A stretch of DNA of 52,918 bases from Paenibacillus ehimensis NBRC 15659 (GTDB taxonomy: Bacteria; Bacillota; Bacilli; Paenibacillales; NBRC-103111), in NCBI RefSeq assembly GCF_004000785.1, contig NZ_BILX01000043.1, positions 1 through 52,918 of the forward strand. The letters are read 5' to 3'. Positions 24,622-32,661 of this stretch are shown one piece after another (the first letter of the stretch is position 1; every line of letters starts with the position of its first letter). The notes under the pieces were generated by a model. It searched no databases and was not told the origin of the DNA. It saw only the letters and a list, made by a program, of their open reading frames with translations. A program made the translations under genes and the position numbers.

Positions 24622-26583
24622 ATGAAACAACCTTGGAAAACAGCGCTAACTTTCGTAATTATCGGGACGACACTCCTTCCGGCAAATCTGCCGGCGCTGG
24701 CGGCCGAAGCGCCACAAGCGACAGCGGCCGCCCCAAGCAACTTCGGTTTAACGGATTCGATCCGCGCCGCGGTAAAAAGTCTGGCGGTAGAGACGACCGC
24801 CGGCGGCACACGGATAGGCGCGTCCGTTCGCTTGTATAACGGCGGAACGCAGAAAACCCGGATTCCCGATCATCAGCTGCACGTCCGTACGACGGACGGG
24901 ATCCGATATACGCTGAAGCCGAGCACTGCCAACAAGCCGGCGCTCGAGCCGGGCGAAATCGGCGAGCTGGTTTATATGACCGTCATCGAGGGCACGCCGA
25001 CAATTAAACTGTCGGAGCTGTCCTTCGTCAATGTGGATGAATACGTATATCCGAAAAAGGAAACGAATCTGCTGACGATTCCACTAGGCGCCAAGCAAGT
25101 ATGGTATGCTTCGGCGGCAGGGACGGATAAAGCCGCGGAGCCGAAAGGGTGGGGAGAAGCGTTTACGATCCCGGGGTTGAATTCCAGCCTGCGGTATACC
25201 CCTGCGGCAATCAAGGTACAATATCCGACAGGCGGCGCTTCTGCGGGATCGTCCGGCGCTGCTTCCACGGGAGCGGCGGCCGGCGGCGGGGCCGGCGAAA
25301 CTTCCGGCAGCACAGCCACGCCAGGAGCGGGAGGGGCTTCGGCAGCTCCCGACGGTGCGGCAGCTGCGCCTGGCGGATCGTCCGGCGCACCCGCCGGGGC
25401 TGCGACAGCTGCACCGAATGCGGCTGGAGCGGCAACAGGAACTGGAGCAGCGGCAGCAACGGGGCCGGTGGCGCTCGTCACCTTGTTGGTAGAAAACCCG
25501 GGCCTCGGACGGGAAACGGTACCCGAATTCCGCATCGACGGACAATCGGATCATAAAACGTATACCGGCGCCCGCACGGAGCTTGGCACCGTAACGGTCG
25601 ATGTCGGCGAGAAAAAATATATTCATTTTGCCGTACCGGTCGAAAACAACGTGACGCTGACCTCCTTATTCGTGACGACGACCGAAACGTTCGTATCGGG
25701 GGGAGGACAGGGCGCACCGGCTACGGCAACGGGGTTTGACGTCGGCCGGGTGCAGATTGCGGTTCCGAGCGGCGCGCAGACGGATACGGCTCCTGCGATT
25801 TCTTACCGGACCGGCAACCCCATCGTCTTCGATCCGTTGAATAAGATGATCGATGCCAACACGGAAGTAGCCCTGATGGAAATGCATCTTCATGAAAGCG
25901 ACAACGGCTTTCATTCGGTCGTGGCCAAATTCCGGATCACGAACAAGAGCGATAAGCCGGTGCCAGTGCCTGCCTTCCAGACCGAGATCGTCGGAGGAGA
26001 CGGAGCCGCTTATGCGGGCGCACGGCAATCCGGGGTTACGGCTGCACTTAACCCGAACATGAGCTATGTCGTGAATTATTCGTTCAACGTGCCGAAGACG
26101 GAGGACGGCAAGCAGCTGACGATCAAGCTATTGGATACGCAGTCCGCGGCTCCTTATACGAGCACGATCGCTTCGCTGCAGACGGCTGCAAGCAGAGAGA
26201 CGGCGGGGGATACGTTCGCCATGTATCCGTTTGATCTGAAAATCGTCGATTGGACATTGTCCGCTACAACCGCTCCTGGGTTGACCAGCCTGTCCTACGG
26301 CTACAAGCTGTCGTTTACACTGGATGTGAAGCAGACCGACAACGTCGTGGTCGACCAGAACTTCTCCAGACTTTACATGGAGCTGGTGGATTCGCAAGGA
26401 CGCATGCTCGGTACGGCTGAAGGCCCGTTTACCGGCCCGAACAAATTGATTACAGGCAAGCAGATTTTAACGTTTACCGCGAAAACCGAGCAGCTCGAAA
26501 ATCCGTTTACCATCCGGGTCTACGAAGCGTTCGATACGCCAAGCGGTCTGGCCAAACGATACATCACTACGCTCAAGCAATAA
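24622..26583 (+). CDS. Secreted multi-domain protein of unknown function, third gene of the RND operon
   Basis: 653 residues with a signal peptide cleaved near ALAAEA. Not a family I recognise. The first ~170 residues are a beta-rich module (RIGASVRLYNGG, PGEIGELVYMTVIEG, LSELSFVNVDEY). Residues ~204-281 are a low-complexity A/G/S/T/P linker. Three further beta-sandwich-like modules follow (VALVTLLVENPG..., EVALMEMHLHESDNGFHSVV..., MYPFDLKIVDWTLSATTAPG...). No cysteine pair, sortase motif, SLH or lipobox seen. It lies 27 bp after the adaptor gene with its own SD (AAGGAGGAA) and ends at a terminator, so it is co-expressed with the exporter: a possible extracellular accessory or stress-shield protein. 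Confidence 0.75.
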   Translation: MKQPWKTALTFVIIGTTLLPANLPALAAEAPQATAAAPSNFGLTDSIRAAVKSLAVETTAGGTRIGASVRLYNGGTQKTRIPDHQLHVRTTDGIRYTLKPSTANKPALEPGEIGELVYMTVIEGTPTIKLSELSFVNVDEYVYPKKETNLLTIPLGAKQVWYASAAGTDKAAEPKGWGEAFTIPGLNSSLRYTPAAIKVQYPTGGASAGSSGAASTGAAAGGGAGETSGSTATPGAGGASAAPDGAAAAPGGSSGAPAGAATAAPNAAGAATGTGAAAATGPVALVTLLVENPGLGRETVPEFRIDGQSDHKTYTGARTELGTVTVDVGEKKYIHFAVPVENNVTLTSLFVTTTETFVSGGGQGAPATATGFDVGRVQIAVPSGAQTDTAPAISYRTGNPIVFDPLNKMIDANTEVALMEMHLHESDNGFHSVVAKFRITNKSDKPVPVPAFQTEIVGGDGAAYAGARQSGVTAALNPNMSYVVNYSFNVPKTEDGKQLTIKLLDTQSAAPYTSTIASLQTAASRETAGDTFAMYPFDLKIVDWTLSATTAPGLTSLSYGYKLSFTLDVKQTDNVVVDQNFSRLYMELVDSQGRMLGTAEGPFTGPNKLITGKQILTFTAKTEQLENPFTIRVYEAFDTPSGLAKRYITTLKQ

Positions 26584-26602
26584 GAAGCGGCGCCGCAAAT
26601 GC

Positions 26603-26642
26603 AAACAGCCTTTCGAATCCCGCCGGACTCGAAAGGCTGTTT
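26603..26642. terminator. Bidirectional terminator between convergent genes
   Basis: Perfect 14-bp stem AAACAGCCTTTCGA (26603-26616) / TCGAAAGGCTGTTT (26629-26642) with a 12-nt loop. T-rich on the plus side (TTTTCTTAT) and A-rich upstream, so it can serve both the exoprotein gene and the minus-strand kinase gene. Confidence 0.9.
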
Positions 26643-26669
26643 TCTTATATCGGGCTTCCTTGCCGCTTG

Positions 26670-28214
26670 CTAAGACCGGATCTTACGGACGCCCTGCATA
26701 TAAATGTCTACGGTCGTGCCTTTGCCCTGCTCACTGCTTATTTTCATGCTGCCCCCGTGATTTTCAATAATTTTAAAGGTGACCATGAGACCGAGTCCGG
26801 TGCCTTTCTCCTTGGTCGTATAGAACGGTTCCCCCAGTCTGGGGATTCGCTCTTCCGGAATGCCGCAGCCTTGATCAGTAAACCGCATCAGCAGCTTTCC
26901 GCCCTCCATTTTGCGGAATTCGGCGCGGATTTGTCCACCTTCCGGCATAGCATCGATGGAGTTGTTCAGAATGTTGATAAATACCTGCTTAATTTGATTC
27001 TCGTCGCAATTGATTTCGGGAAGATCAGGGTCCGCTTCCGTGACGATGTCGACATTATGGATCATCGCTTGGGAGCCGAGCAGCATAATCGTATTTTCCA
27101 GAATGGTGAAGGCGTTTTTCGGCTGGTACTTGACGACTTGCGGCTTCGCGATGACCAGAAACTCGCTTACGATAAAATTGATCCGTTCCAGCTCGTCGAT
27201 CATGATTTCGAAGTAACTGTCGTAGCCGCTTACCTTGCCCTGGAGCAGTTGGACGAAGCCTTTGAGCGACGTTAGCGGATTGCGGATTTCATGAGCGACG
27301 CCGGCGGCCAACTGGCCGACGATCGACAGCTTTTCGGAACGGAGAATCATTTCCTCGGCCCGCTTGCGCTCGCTGATGTCTTGCCCGATCATATAAACGC
27401 CGGCGATTTGCTTGTTCACGAAGATCGGGAAGTTAAATACGCTGAGCTCGACCGGATTGCCGTCCTTGCGCACAAACGTAATCTCATAATGAGGAGTCAT
27501 GCCGTTGAGCGTTTCCTCGAAATGATCGAGCCACCGCGTGTAGTCTTCCGGGAGAATCAGCGGATTGATCGTTCGGTGAAGCAAATCCGCTTCCGCGTAG
27601 CCGGTGACGTCGAACATGGCGGGGTTGACGCTCGTAATGAGGCCGGACAGGTTCAGCGAACAGATCGGGTCAGGATTGTGCTCGAACAGCGATTTATAGC
27701 GCAGTTCGCTTTCTTCAAGCAGCAGCTCGGTTTTTTTCTTATCGTACAGCGCTTTGATCATCGCATAGGACCGGGCGAACCGGTGATCCTCTTCCTGGGC
27801 CAGCACGTTCTCGAAGATGCGATCGGCATCGTCATCGATGATGCCTTTGTCGAGATCCTTCATCTTTCCCAGAAGATTCATAACGTTTGTAATATGCTCG
27901 CCGTGAATCCATGCGGCGGAAGCGGTTTTATAACGGGTCGTAGGACCGTGCTGCAGTGTGACGATGCCTTTGCGCGGCTCGTACTCCGTTACGTGGTTCA
28001 TATTGACCACATTCATCTGATCGATCAGGCGAAAGCCTTCCTCGTACAGCCATTCTTCGAAAGCTTCCAGCGACGCTGCCCAGTAATATTTATCGGAAAC
28101 CGTATGAATGATATATTCTTTATCCCGCACGCATTCGATTTTAACGACTTCATCGGAAGGGATGATGGTGATGTCAGAACTTTTTTTATCACGAATGACT
28201 GGGATTTTTTGCAT
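26670..28214 (-). CDS. PAS sensor histidine kinase with N-terminal LytTR-like domain
   Basis: 514 residues, soluble. Residues ~8-105 look like a LytTR domain: IIPSDEVVKIECVRDKEYII (strand pair), a SLEAFEEWLYEEGF helix, then MNVVNMNHVTEYEP and VTLQHG. This is the order of strands seen in LytTR DNA-binding domains. Then a PAS domain (~167-285, FEHNPDPICSLNLSG...NPAMFDVTGYAEADLLHR, ending ISERKRAEE). HisKA follows with His308 (QLAAGVAHEIRNPLTSLKGF), then HATPase_c (INILNNSIDAMPEGG, FTDQGCGIPEE, TTKEKGTGLGLM). The kinase core resembles sporulation kinases (KinA-E type) that feed Spo0F. LytTR normally sits on response regulators; its presence on a kinase is unusual. No partner regulator adjacent. 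Confidence 0.82.
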   Translation of the reverse strand: MQKIPVIRDKKSSDITIIPSDEVVKIECVRDKEYIIHTVSDKYYWAASLEAFEEWLYEEGFRLIDQMNVVNMNHVTEYEPRKGIVTLQHGPTTRYKTASAAWIHGEHITNVMNLLGKMKDLDKGIIDDDADRIFENVLAQEEDHRFARSYAMIKALYDKKKTELLLEESELRYKSLFEHNPDPICSLNLSGLITSVNPAMFDVTGYAEADLLHRTINPLILPEDYTRWLDHFEETLNGMTPHYEITFVRKDGNPVELSVFNFPIFVNKQIAGVYMIGQDISERKRAEEMILRSEKLSIVGQLAAGVAHEIRNPLTSLKGFVQLLQGKVSGYDSYFEIMIDELERINFIVSEFLVIAKPQVVKYQPKNAFTILENTIMLLGSQAMIHNVDIVTEADPDLPEINCDENQIKQVFINILNNSIDAMPEGGQIRAEFRKMEGGKLLMRFTDQGCGIPEERIPRLGEPFYTTKEKGTGLGLMVTFKIIENHGGSMKISSEQGKGTTVDIYMQGVRKIRS

Positions 28215-28247
28215 ATTTTGATATCACCTGCCTGTCGCGTTCGATTC

Positions 28248-28253
28248 ATTATA
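28248..28253 (-). promoter_or_regulatory. -10 element of the LytTR-kinase gene
   Basis: A perfect TATAAT on the minus strand, 34 nt before the start codon, with an SD (AGGTGAT) in between. The -35 is weak (TGTTAT at 17-bp spacing). Confidence 0.55.
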
Positions 28254-28579
28254 CCACGCTTCCCCCCATCATAACAGATTAAAAATAGGCCCAGAGGCAA
28301 TCCGGGCGGGATTCAGGAACTTTGGAGCCGCAGCGCCAAATCGGCTTTAAAACAATGTCTCCCGGCCGCCAAGGACGGCAGAGAGGCGGCCATTTCATTA
28401 TATAACCTGCCGAATCGGGAAGTAAATGACAAGCCTCGGAGAGCGGACTTTTGGAGGGGCAACCGGGGGACAAGGCGCGCATGGAAGCTTGCGCTTAAGT
28501 CGCAAGCCTCCGGACGACAGGGGCTGAGAGCTTCTTGGCGGGATAAAGATACGGATGGAGAACAGCGGCTTTAAGCGCT
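28254..28579. other. Gene-free stretch between the kinase gene and the small coiled-coil gene
   Basis: No convincing coding region on either strand. It contains a perfect 7-bp hairpin GCTTGCG (28487-28493) / CGCAAGC (28501-28507) without a T tract. I see nothing else to report. Confidence 0.5.
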
Positions 28580-28771
28580 TCAGTGGGCAGGCGTGCCGGT
28601 TTCTTCCGGCAGAAAGGGGACCTGCCTCGCAAATTCGGTTTCAAGGGTATTCATGCGGTGTTCCATGGCTGACAGTTTCCGCTCAAGGGCGGCAAAGCTT
28701 AAGGAAATTCCGGCATACCGCTTATGCAGGTCCGTCAGCTCTTTTGTGATCTCTTGCAGTTGATTTTCCAT
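28580..28771 (-). CDS. Small coiled-coil protein, unknown function
   Basis: 63 residues on the minus strand: MENQLQEITKELTDLHKRYA..., with hydrophobic residues at heptad spacing (L5, I8, L12, L15) through about residue 48, then a Pro-rich tail. GAGAGGGG lies 10 nt upstream of the ATG, a good SD. No family recognised; length and heptads suggest a homodimeric or partner-binding helix. It is divergent from the DUF2334 gene. Confidence 0.5.
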   Translation of the reverse strand: MENQLQEITKELTDLHKRYAGISLSFAALERKLSAMEHRMNTLETEFARQVPFLPEETGTPAH

Positions 28772-28991
28772 GCGTCGAAAGCACCCCTCTCTCGGATTTC
28801 TCGTTCTTCATATGATTCGTGCGGCGCAGAGACGTTTAGGTCCGTCGGCAGGGAGGACCAGGCAATATTGGTTAATAAGCCATAGTTTCATCCCTATCGC
28901 CTGCCGCCGCAAAAAAACATACTCGCCCGGCGGGAAATCTGTTACAATCTGGTGTAGATTTACGCAGCCAGAAGGGAGCTCCAGACACCCG

Positions 28992-30893
28992 ATGACCTAT
29001 TTGCGCCATTCGAAATGGCTACGTTTTGTTATTTCCTTAATTACGCTTACGCTGCTGCTGTCGGCGTATCGCATTTTTACCGTAGAAGGCGGGGCGCGTA
29101 CGCCCAAATTCGTCATGATGCGGCTGGAGGACATCGGTCCCGGCGGACAGTACGCTTCGCTTGAGGAGCTTGGAAAGCTGAGAACCGTGCTGGAATATTT
29201 GCGCGACCGGAAGGTGGCTTACCATATCGCGGTCATTCCCCGCTGGATCAATCTGCCCCCGGACGGATCGCGGTACGACGTATCGCTCGATCAGGAAGGC
29301 GATCCGTACGCGGCCGCTTTCCGCAAGGTGCTCCGGCAGGCTTCGGACAGCGGCGCGGTCATTGGCATGCACGGCTATACGCACCAAGTCGGCAGCGTGC
29401 GCCGCGATGACGGTCACCACGAATCGGGGATCGGCAACGAGTTCCAAGTGGCCGATGTGGAGGAAACGACGAAGGCGTCGTATGCGGAGCAGCGTATTAA
29501 AGACGGGCTTGCGATATTCGAGCGTGCAGGACTGAAGCCGCAGTTCTGGGAGGCGCCGCATTACCGGACCACCGCCGAACAGGATCGGGTGTTCCGCTCC
29601 TACTTCGGCTTGAACTATCAGGCGGAGGTACAGTCTCACCGCGATGCCGAAGGCGTCTTTTATTGGAATCAGCGCAATTCCGGGTACGGCAGTCCGACGC
29701 TTGGCGCCGCTTACGTTCCTACACCTTACGATTACATCCCTTCCAATAAAGACGAAAAAATGATTCTCGACCGGGTCGGTCAATCGAATCAACTGGCTTC
29801 CTTTTTTTATCATCCTTTTCTCGAGTTTAAATACCTGACTCCCGTCCTGGGCCCGGATGGCGAGCCGGTTATGCGGGACGGTATTCCGGAATACCGGTAC
29901 CCCGAAGAGAACAAGAGCGTGCTGCAAAAGCTCATTGCCGGCCTTCGGGCGAAAGGGTACGCCTTCCGCTCCATCCACGACTATGTTCCGTTCACGCCTG
30001 CTCAGAGCGTCAAGCTGCTACCGGGCGGCAAACAGAGCGTTTTTCTCGAGGATACTGACGGCGACGGGCAAGCCGATACGGTGCAGTGGAATGCGGCGAA
30101 CGGGGAGATCAGCGTGATTCCCGGCCGGTACAAGGGACTGCGCAATGCGGCCCAACCCGAGCCTGTGCGATGGGGGCAGGCGGAATATGCGAACGGGACT
30201 GCCGCCGCCGTGAGCGGCAAAGATGCGGAAGGCCCGTGCAGCTTCTGGACAGCGAATCCGGACGGGCGCTTGGATCGCTATATATCGGACGGGCGGCAGT
30301 TCCATCTGGCGCAGAGCTGGAAAATCGAGGCCAAAGCTTGGAGCTCCTTATATACGCTCCCGTTATCGAGCGGCGAAGTGATTGTTGCCGGGCTAACGAA
30401 GGATAAGCTTAAGCTATACGGCTGGCGAATCCGGGGGAAGGAGCTGAAGCCGATCAAGCCGTATAAACTCCGAAGCGAAATGAATCAGGAGCTTCAGGTT
30501 CGTACGGAGGGGGGGCCTGCGCTGTTTGCTTCCAAAGACGGCGCCTCGGGCGGTATTCAGCTTCAGCCGGATCCCGTCGACATGAAGTGGAAGCTGACCC
30601 GTGTCGACCTTGGTCTTCCGAATGAAGACGGCTTGATCCGGCTCGGGGACTTTAACGGAGACGGCCGCGAAGACGCACTCCGCTGGGACCCGAAGACGAT
30701 GCGCTGCACCGTCTATTTGAAGGACGAGGACCGGGAGTGGAAGCTGCTTTCCGGCTTCGGGCCTTGGGGAACGCCGGGAAGCGGCGTTCAACCAATGATT
30801 CGGGACGTCGACGGCAATGGAAAAGCCGATCTGGTATTGAGCGACCGCTCGGGCGGCACCTTGGATTTCGCTTTATCGTACCAAAGCAAATAA
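28992..30893 (+). CDS. DUF2334 (deacetylase-like) membrane-anchored protein with C-terminal FG-GAP-like repeats
   Basis: 633 residues from the ATG at 28992, chosen because an N-terminal membrane helix (residues ~10-27) follows and a GGGAGC lies upstream; the open frame extends back to 28770 without support. Residues ~35-330 show DUF2334 / polysaccharide-deacetylase fold features: MMRLEDIGPGG with a metal-type Asp, VIPRWINLP, GMHGYTHQVG (His-Gly-x-x-His) and FWEAPHYRTT. These suggest a metal-dependent NodB-like barrel outside the cell. The C-terminal third carries three calcium-loop-like repeats DTDGDGQADTVQW, DFNGDGREDALRW and DVDGNGKADLVLS, as in FG-GAP/VCBS propellers. Substrate unknown; likely an exopolysaccharide or wall polymer. 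Confidence 0.82.
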   Translation: MTYLRHSKWLRFVISLITLTLLLSAYRIFTVEGGARTPKFVMMRLEDIGPGGQYASLEELGKLRTVLEYLRDRKVAYHIAVIPRWINLPPDGSRYDVSLDQEGDPYAAAFRKVLRQASDSGAVIGMHGYTHQVGSVRRDDGHHESGIGNEFQVADVEETTKASYAEQRIKDGLAIFERAGLKPQFWEAPHYRTTAEQDRVFRSYFGLNYQAEVQSHRDAEGVFYWNQRNSGYGSPTLGAAYVPTPYDYIPSNKDEKMILDRVGQSNQLASFFYHPFLEFKYLTPVLGPDGEPVMRDGIPEYRYPEENKSVLQKLIAGLRAKGYAFRSIHDYVPFTPAQSVKLLPGGKQSVFLEDTDGDGQADTVQWNAANGEISVIPGRYKGLRNAAQPEPVRWGQAEYANGTAAAVSGKDAEGPCSFWTANPDGRLDRYISDGRQFHLAQSWKIEAKAWSSLYTLPLSSGEVIVAGLTKDKLKLYGWRIRGKELKPIKPYKLRSEMNQELQVRTEGGPALFASKDGASGGIQLQPDPVDMKWKLTRVDLGLPNEDGLIRLGDFNGDGREDALRWDPKTMRCTVYLKDEDREWKLLSGFGPWGTPGSGVQPMIRDVDGNGKADLVLSDRSGGTLDFALSYQSK

Positions 30894-30953
30894 GCATGCC
30901 CTGAATGTACTACGGAGTGTCAGCCATTATATCGTATCATTAAAACTTCTACC

Positions 30954-30981
30954 CGGCCCGGCGGATTACGCGGGCCGTTTT
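30954..30981 (+). terminator. Terminator after the DUF2334 gene
   Basis: Perfect 7-bp GC stem CGGCCCG (30954-30960) / CGGGCCG (30971-30977) then TTTT. A further 7-bp hairpin (AAGGCAG 30993-30999 / CTGCCTT 31007-31013) follows without a T tract. Confidence 0.75.
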
Positions 30982-31121
30982 ACGTAGGAAAGAAGGCAGT
31001 GCGGATCTGCCTTGGAATAGGAAAAAACGACTATAGTATTTTCTCCCTTGTTCAGTTCGGCAAATTCAGGCACAATGGGAAGAGATAGGTTAAAATTCTC
31101 ATATAAACCGAGGGCATAGAA

Positions 31122-32488
31122 ATGAACAAGCAGCAGGCCGGATTTTTTGAAAACTGGAGGCGGATACTCGGATTAGCGCTTCCTTCCGTCATTTCTTTTG
31201 CTTCAGGCACCGTGACAGGTACAATCAATCTGATTATGGTCGGGCCGATGGGAGCGCTTGTCATCGCGGTCGTCGGCGTGTCCAATATCGTTGCTTATAA
31301 CGCATGGGCTCTTTGTTCGGGCTTCGGGCATTCGATCAATTATTTGGTGGCGCAAAATTACGGGGCCGGACAAATGGATCAAGCAATCCGCCGGACGTAT
31401 ATCGCGCTATACGTCGGCATCGCGGTGGCGCTGCTGGCCGTTTCGGTCGGTTGGCTGGCCCCGGACCTGATTTTGCGGCTGATGGGAGGCTCCGAGGAGC
31501 TGGTATCGACGGGCGAGGCTTACCTTCGCTTCCGGTTGTTCGCAGTGGCTTGTTTTACGATAAGCTTTATTTTTCACGGTTTTTTCCGGGGGATCGGAGA
31601 TACGCGCACGCCGATGATCATGTCCATTATCGCAAACGCGGCCATGATCTTTTTTACCTATGCGTTAACATACGGCAAGCTCGGATTTCCCGAGATCGGC
31701 CTGGCAGGTGCGGGAATGGCGGTCTTTATCGGCGAAGGCTTAGGGCTGCTGGCAGCGCCTACGTCTTCTTCGTTCGTCTGCATGCCCGCTACGCCACTCG
31801 GCGGCGTGTAGCGATCAATGGGAGCGAAGCGCGGCTGATTGCCGGCGAATCCGGCAAATTGGGGATGCAGGAGCTGGCCATGAGCGCGGCCATGTTCGTA
31901 TTTACGATGTTCGTTACCCGGCTTGGCACCGAGGCGCTGGCCGCCAACGAAGTCGCATTGAATGTGATGGGACTCGGGTTTATGCCGGCGTTCGCCTTCG
32001 GGGCGACGGCGACGATTCTGGTCGGACAGGAGATCGGGCGGGGACAACCGATGCGGGCGAGGCGCATGGGCACCGACGTCGCGGTGCTGGGCAGCTTGTT
32101 TTTGCTGGCGCTCGGCATCGTTGAGTTCGTCTTCTCGGAAGCGGTGGCGCGTCTGTATTCAAGCGAGCCTGCCGTATTCCGGCTGGCCGGAAAACTCATC
32201 ATGATTTCCGCCTTCCTGCAGCTGTTCGACGGGCTGTTGAATTATTACGCGGGAGCGCTGCGCGGTCTGGGCGATACGACCTTCCTGCTGCGGGCGTCTC
32301 TGATGCTCAATTGGCTCTTCTTTGTGCCGCTGGCCTACGTCTTAACCTTTGTGGCGGATCTTGGCAGCACCGGCGCCTGGCTGTCGCTTTACGCCTTCCT
32401 TGCATGCTTTGCGATGGCCTTGTGCATCCGGTTCTACCGTACGGATTGGACGTCGGTCCGCTCGAAGCAGTCGGCTCCGCACGCCTGA
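31122..32488 (+). pseudogene. MATE-family multidrug/Na+ efflux transporter, broken by a -1 frameshift
   Basis: The first frame (31122-31811) encodes the N-terminal six helices of a MATE transporter (LALPSVISFASGTVTGTINL, GHSINYLVAQNYGAGQ, GFFRGIGDTRTPM). The rest (to 32488) continues in another frame from AYVFFVRLHARYATRR through FAFGATATILVGQEIGRGQP and YYAGALRGLGDTTF. One extra G in the GG at 31751-31752 would join the frames as LLGSAYVFF and give a normal 455-residue protein. So a single base is missing, either a real mutation or a sequencing error. The intact product would export cationic compounds by Na+ or H+ antiport. Confidence 0.85.
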
Positions 32489-32539
32489 GGCCGGAGCTTG
32501 GAAAAAGCAGGATTTAACGCTTGAGGGGCGAATACACAA

Positions 32540-32653
32540 TTGATCGAACCGATCAGTTTCAAACAATCATCATATCAACCAGAATACCAAACGAAATTGG
32601 CTGAAAGAATCGCAAGCGGCATCCGCCGGTATCTCGAAGCCGGAGGAGCGTGA
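32540..32653 (+). pseudogene. Possible C-terminal fragment of a cell-wall amidase, or a 37-codon small ORF
   Basis: From a TTG at 32540 the frame reads (M)IEPISFKQSSYQPEYQ then TKLAERIASGIRRYLEAGGA. This is reminiscent of the end of N-acetylmuramoyl-L-alanine amidases (D/P-x-YQ-x-KLA-x-x-I-x-x-GI-x-x-YL). A stop lies in frame at 32522, so no upstream domain remains. GAGGGG at 32523-32528 could act as an SD, so a real small gene is possible. The first codons hold the palindrome TGATCG-AAC-CGATCA (32541-32555), which may be an operator for the kinase gene that starts 8 bp after this frame. Either reading is tentative. Confidence 0.35.
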
Positions 32654-32661
32654 GGTAGCAC

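Noticed and set aside
27291..28274. Plus-strand open frame (327 codons) opposite the LytTR kinase
   Set aside because: The minus strand encodes PAS, HisKA and HATPase motifs; the plus frame has none.
28279..28482. 67-codon minus-strand ORF downstream of the small coiled-coil gene
   Set aside because: No SD, Trp/Pro/Cys-rich composition typical of non-coding GC-rich DNA, no recognisable feature.
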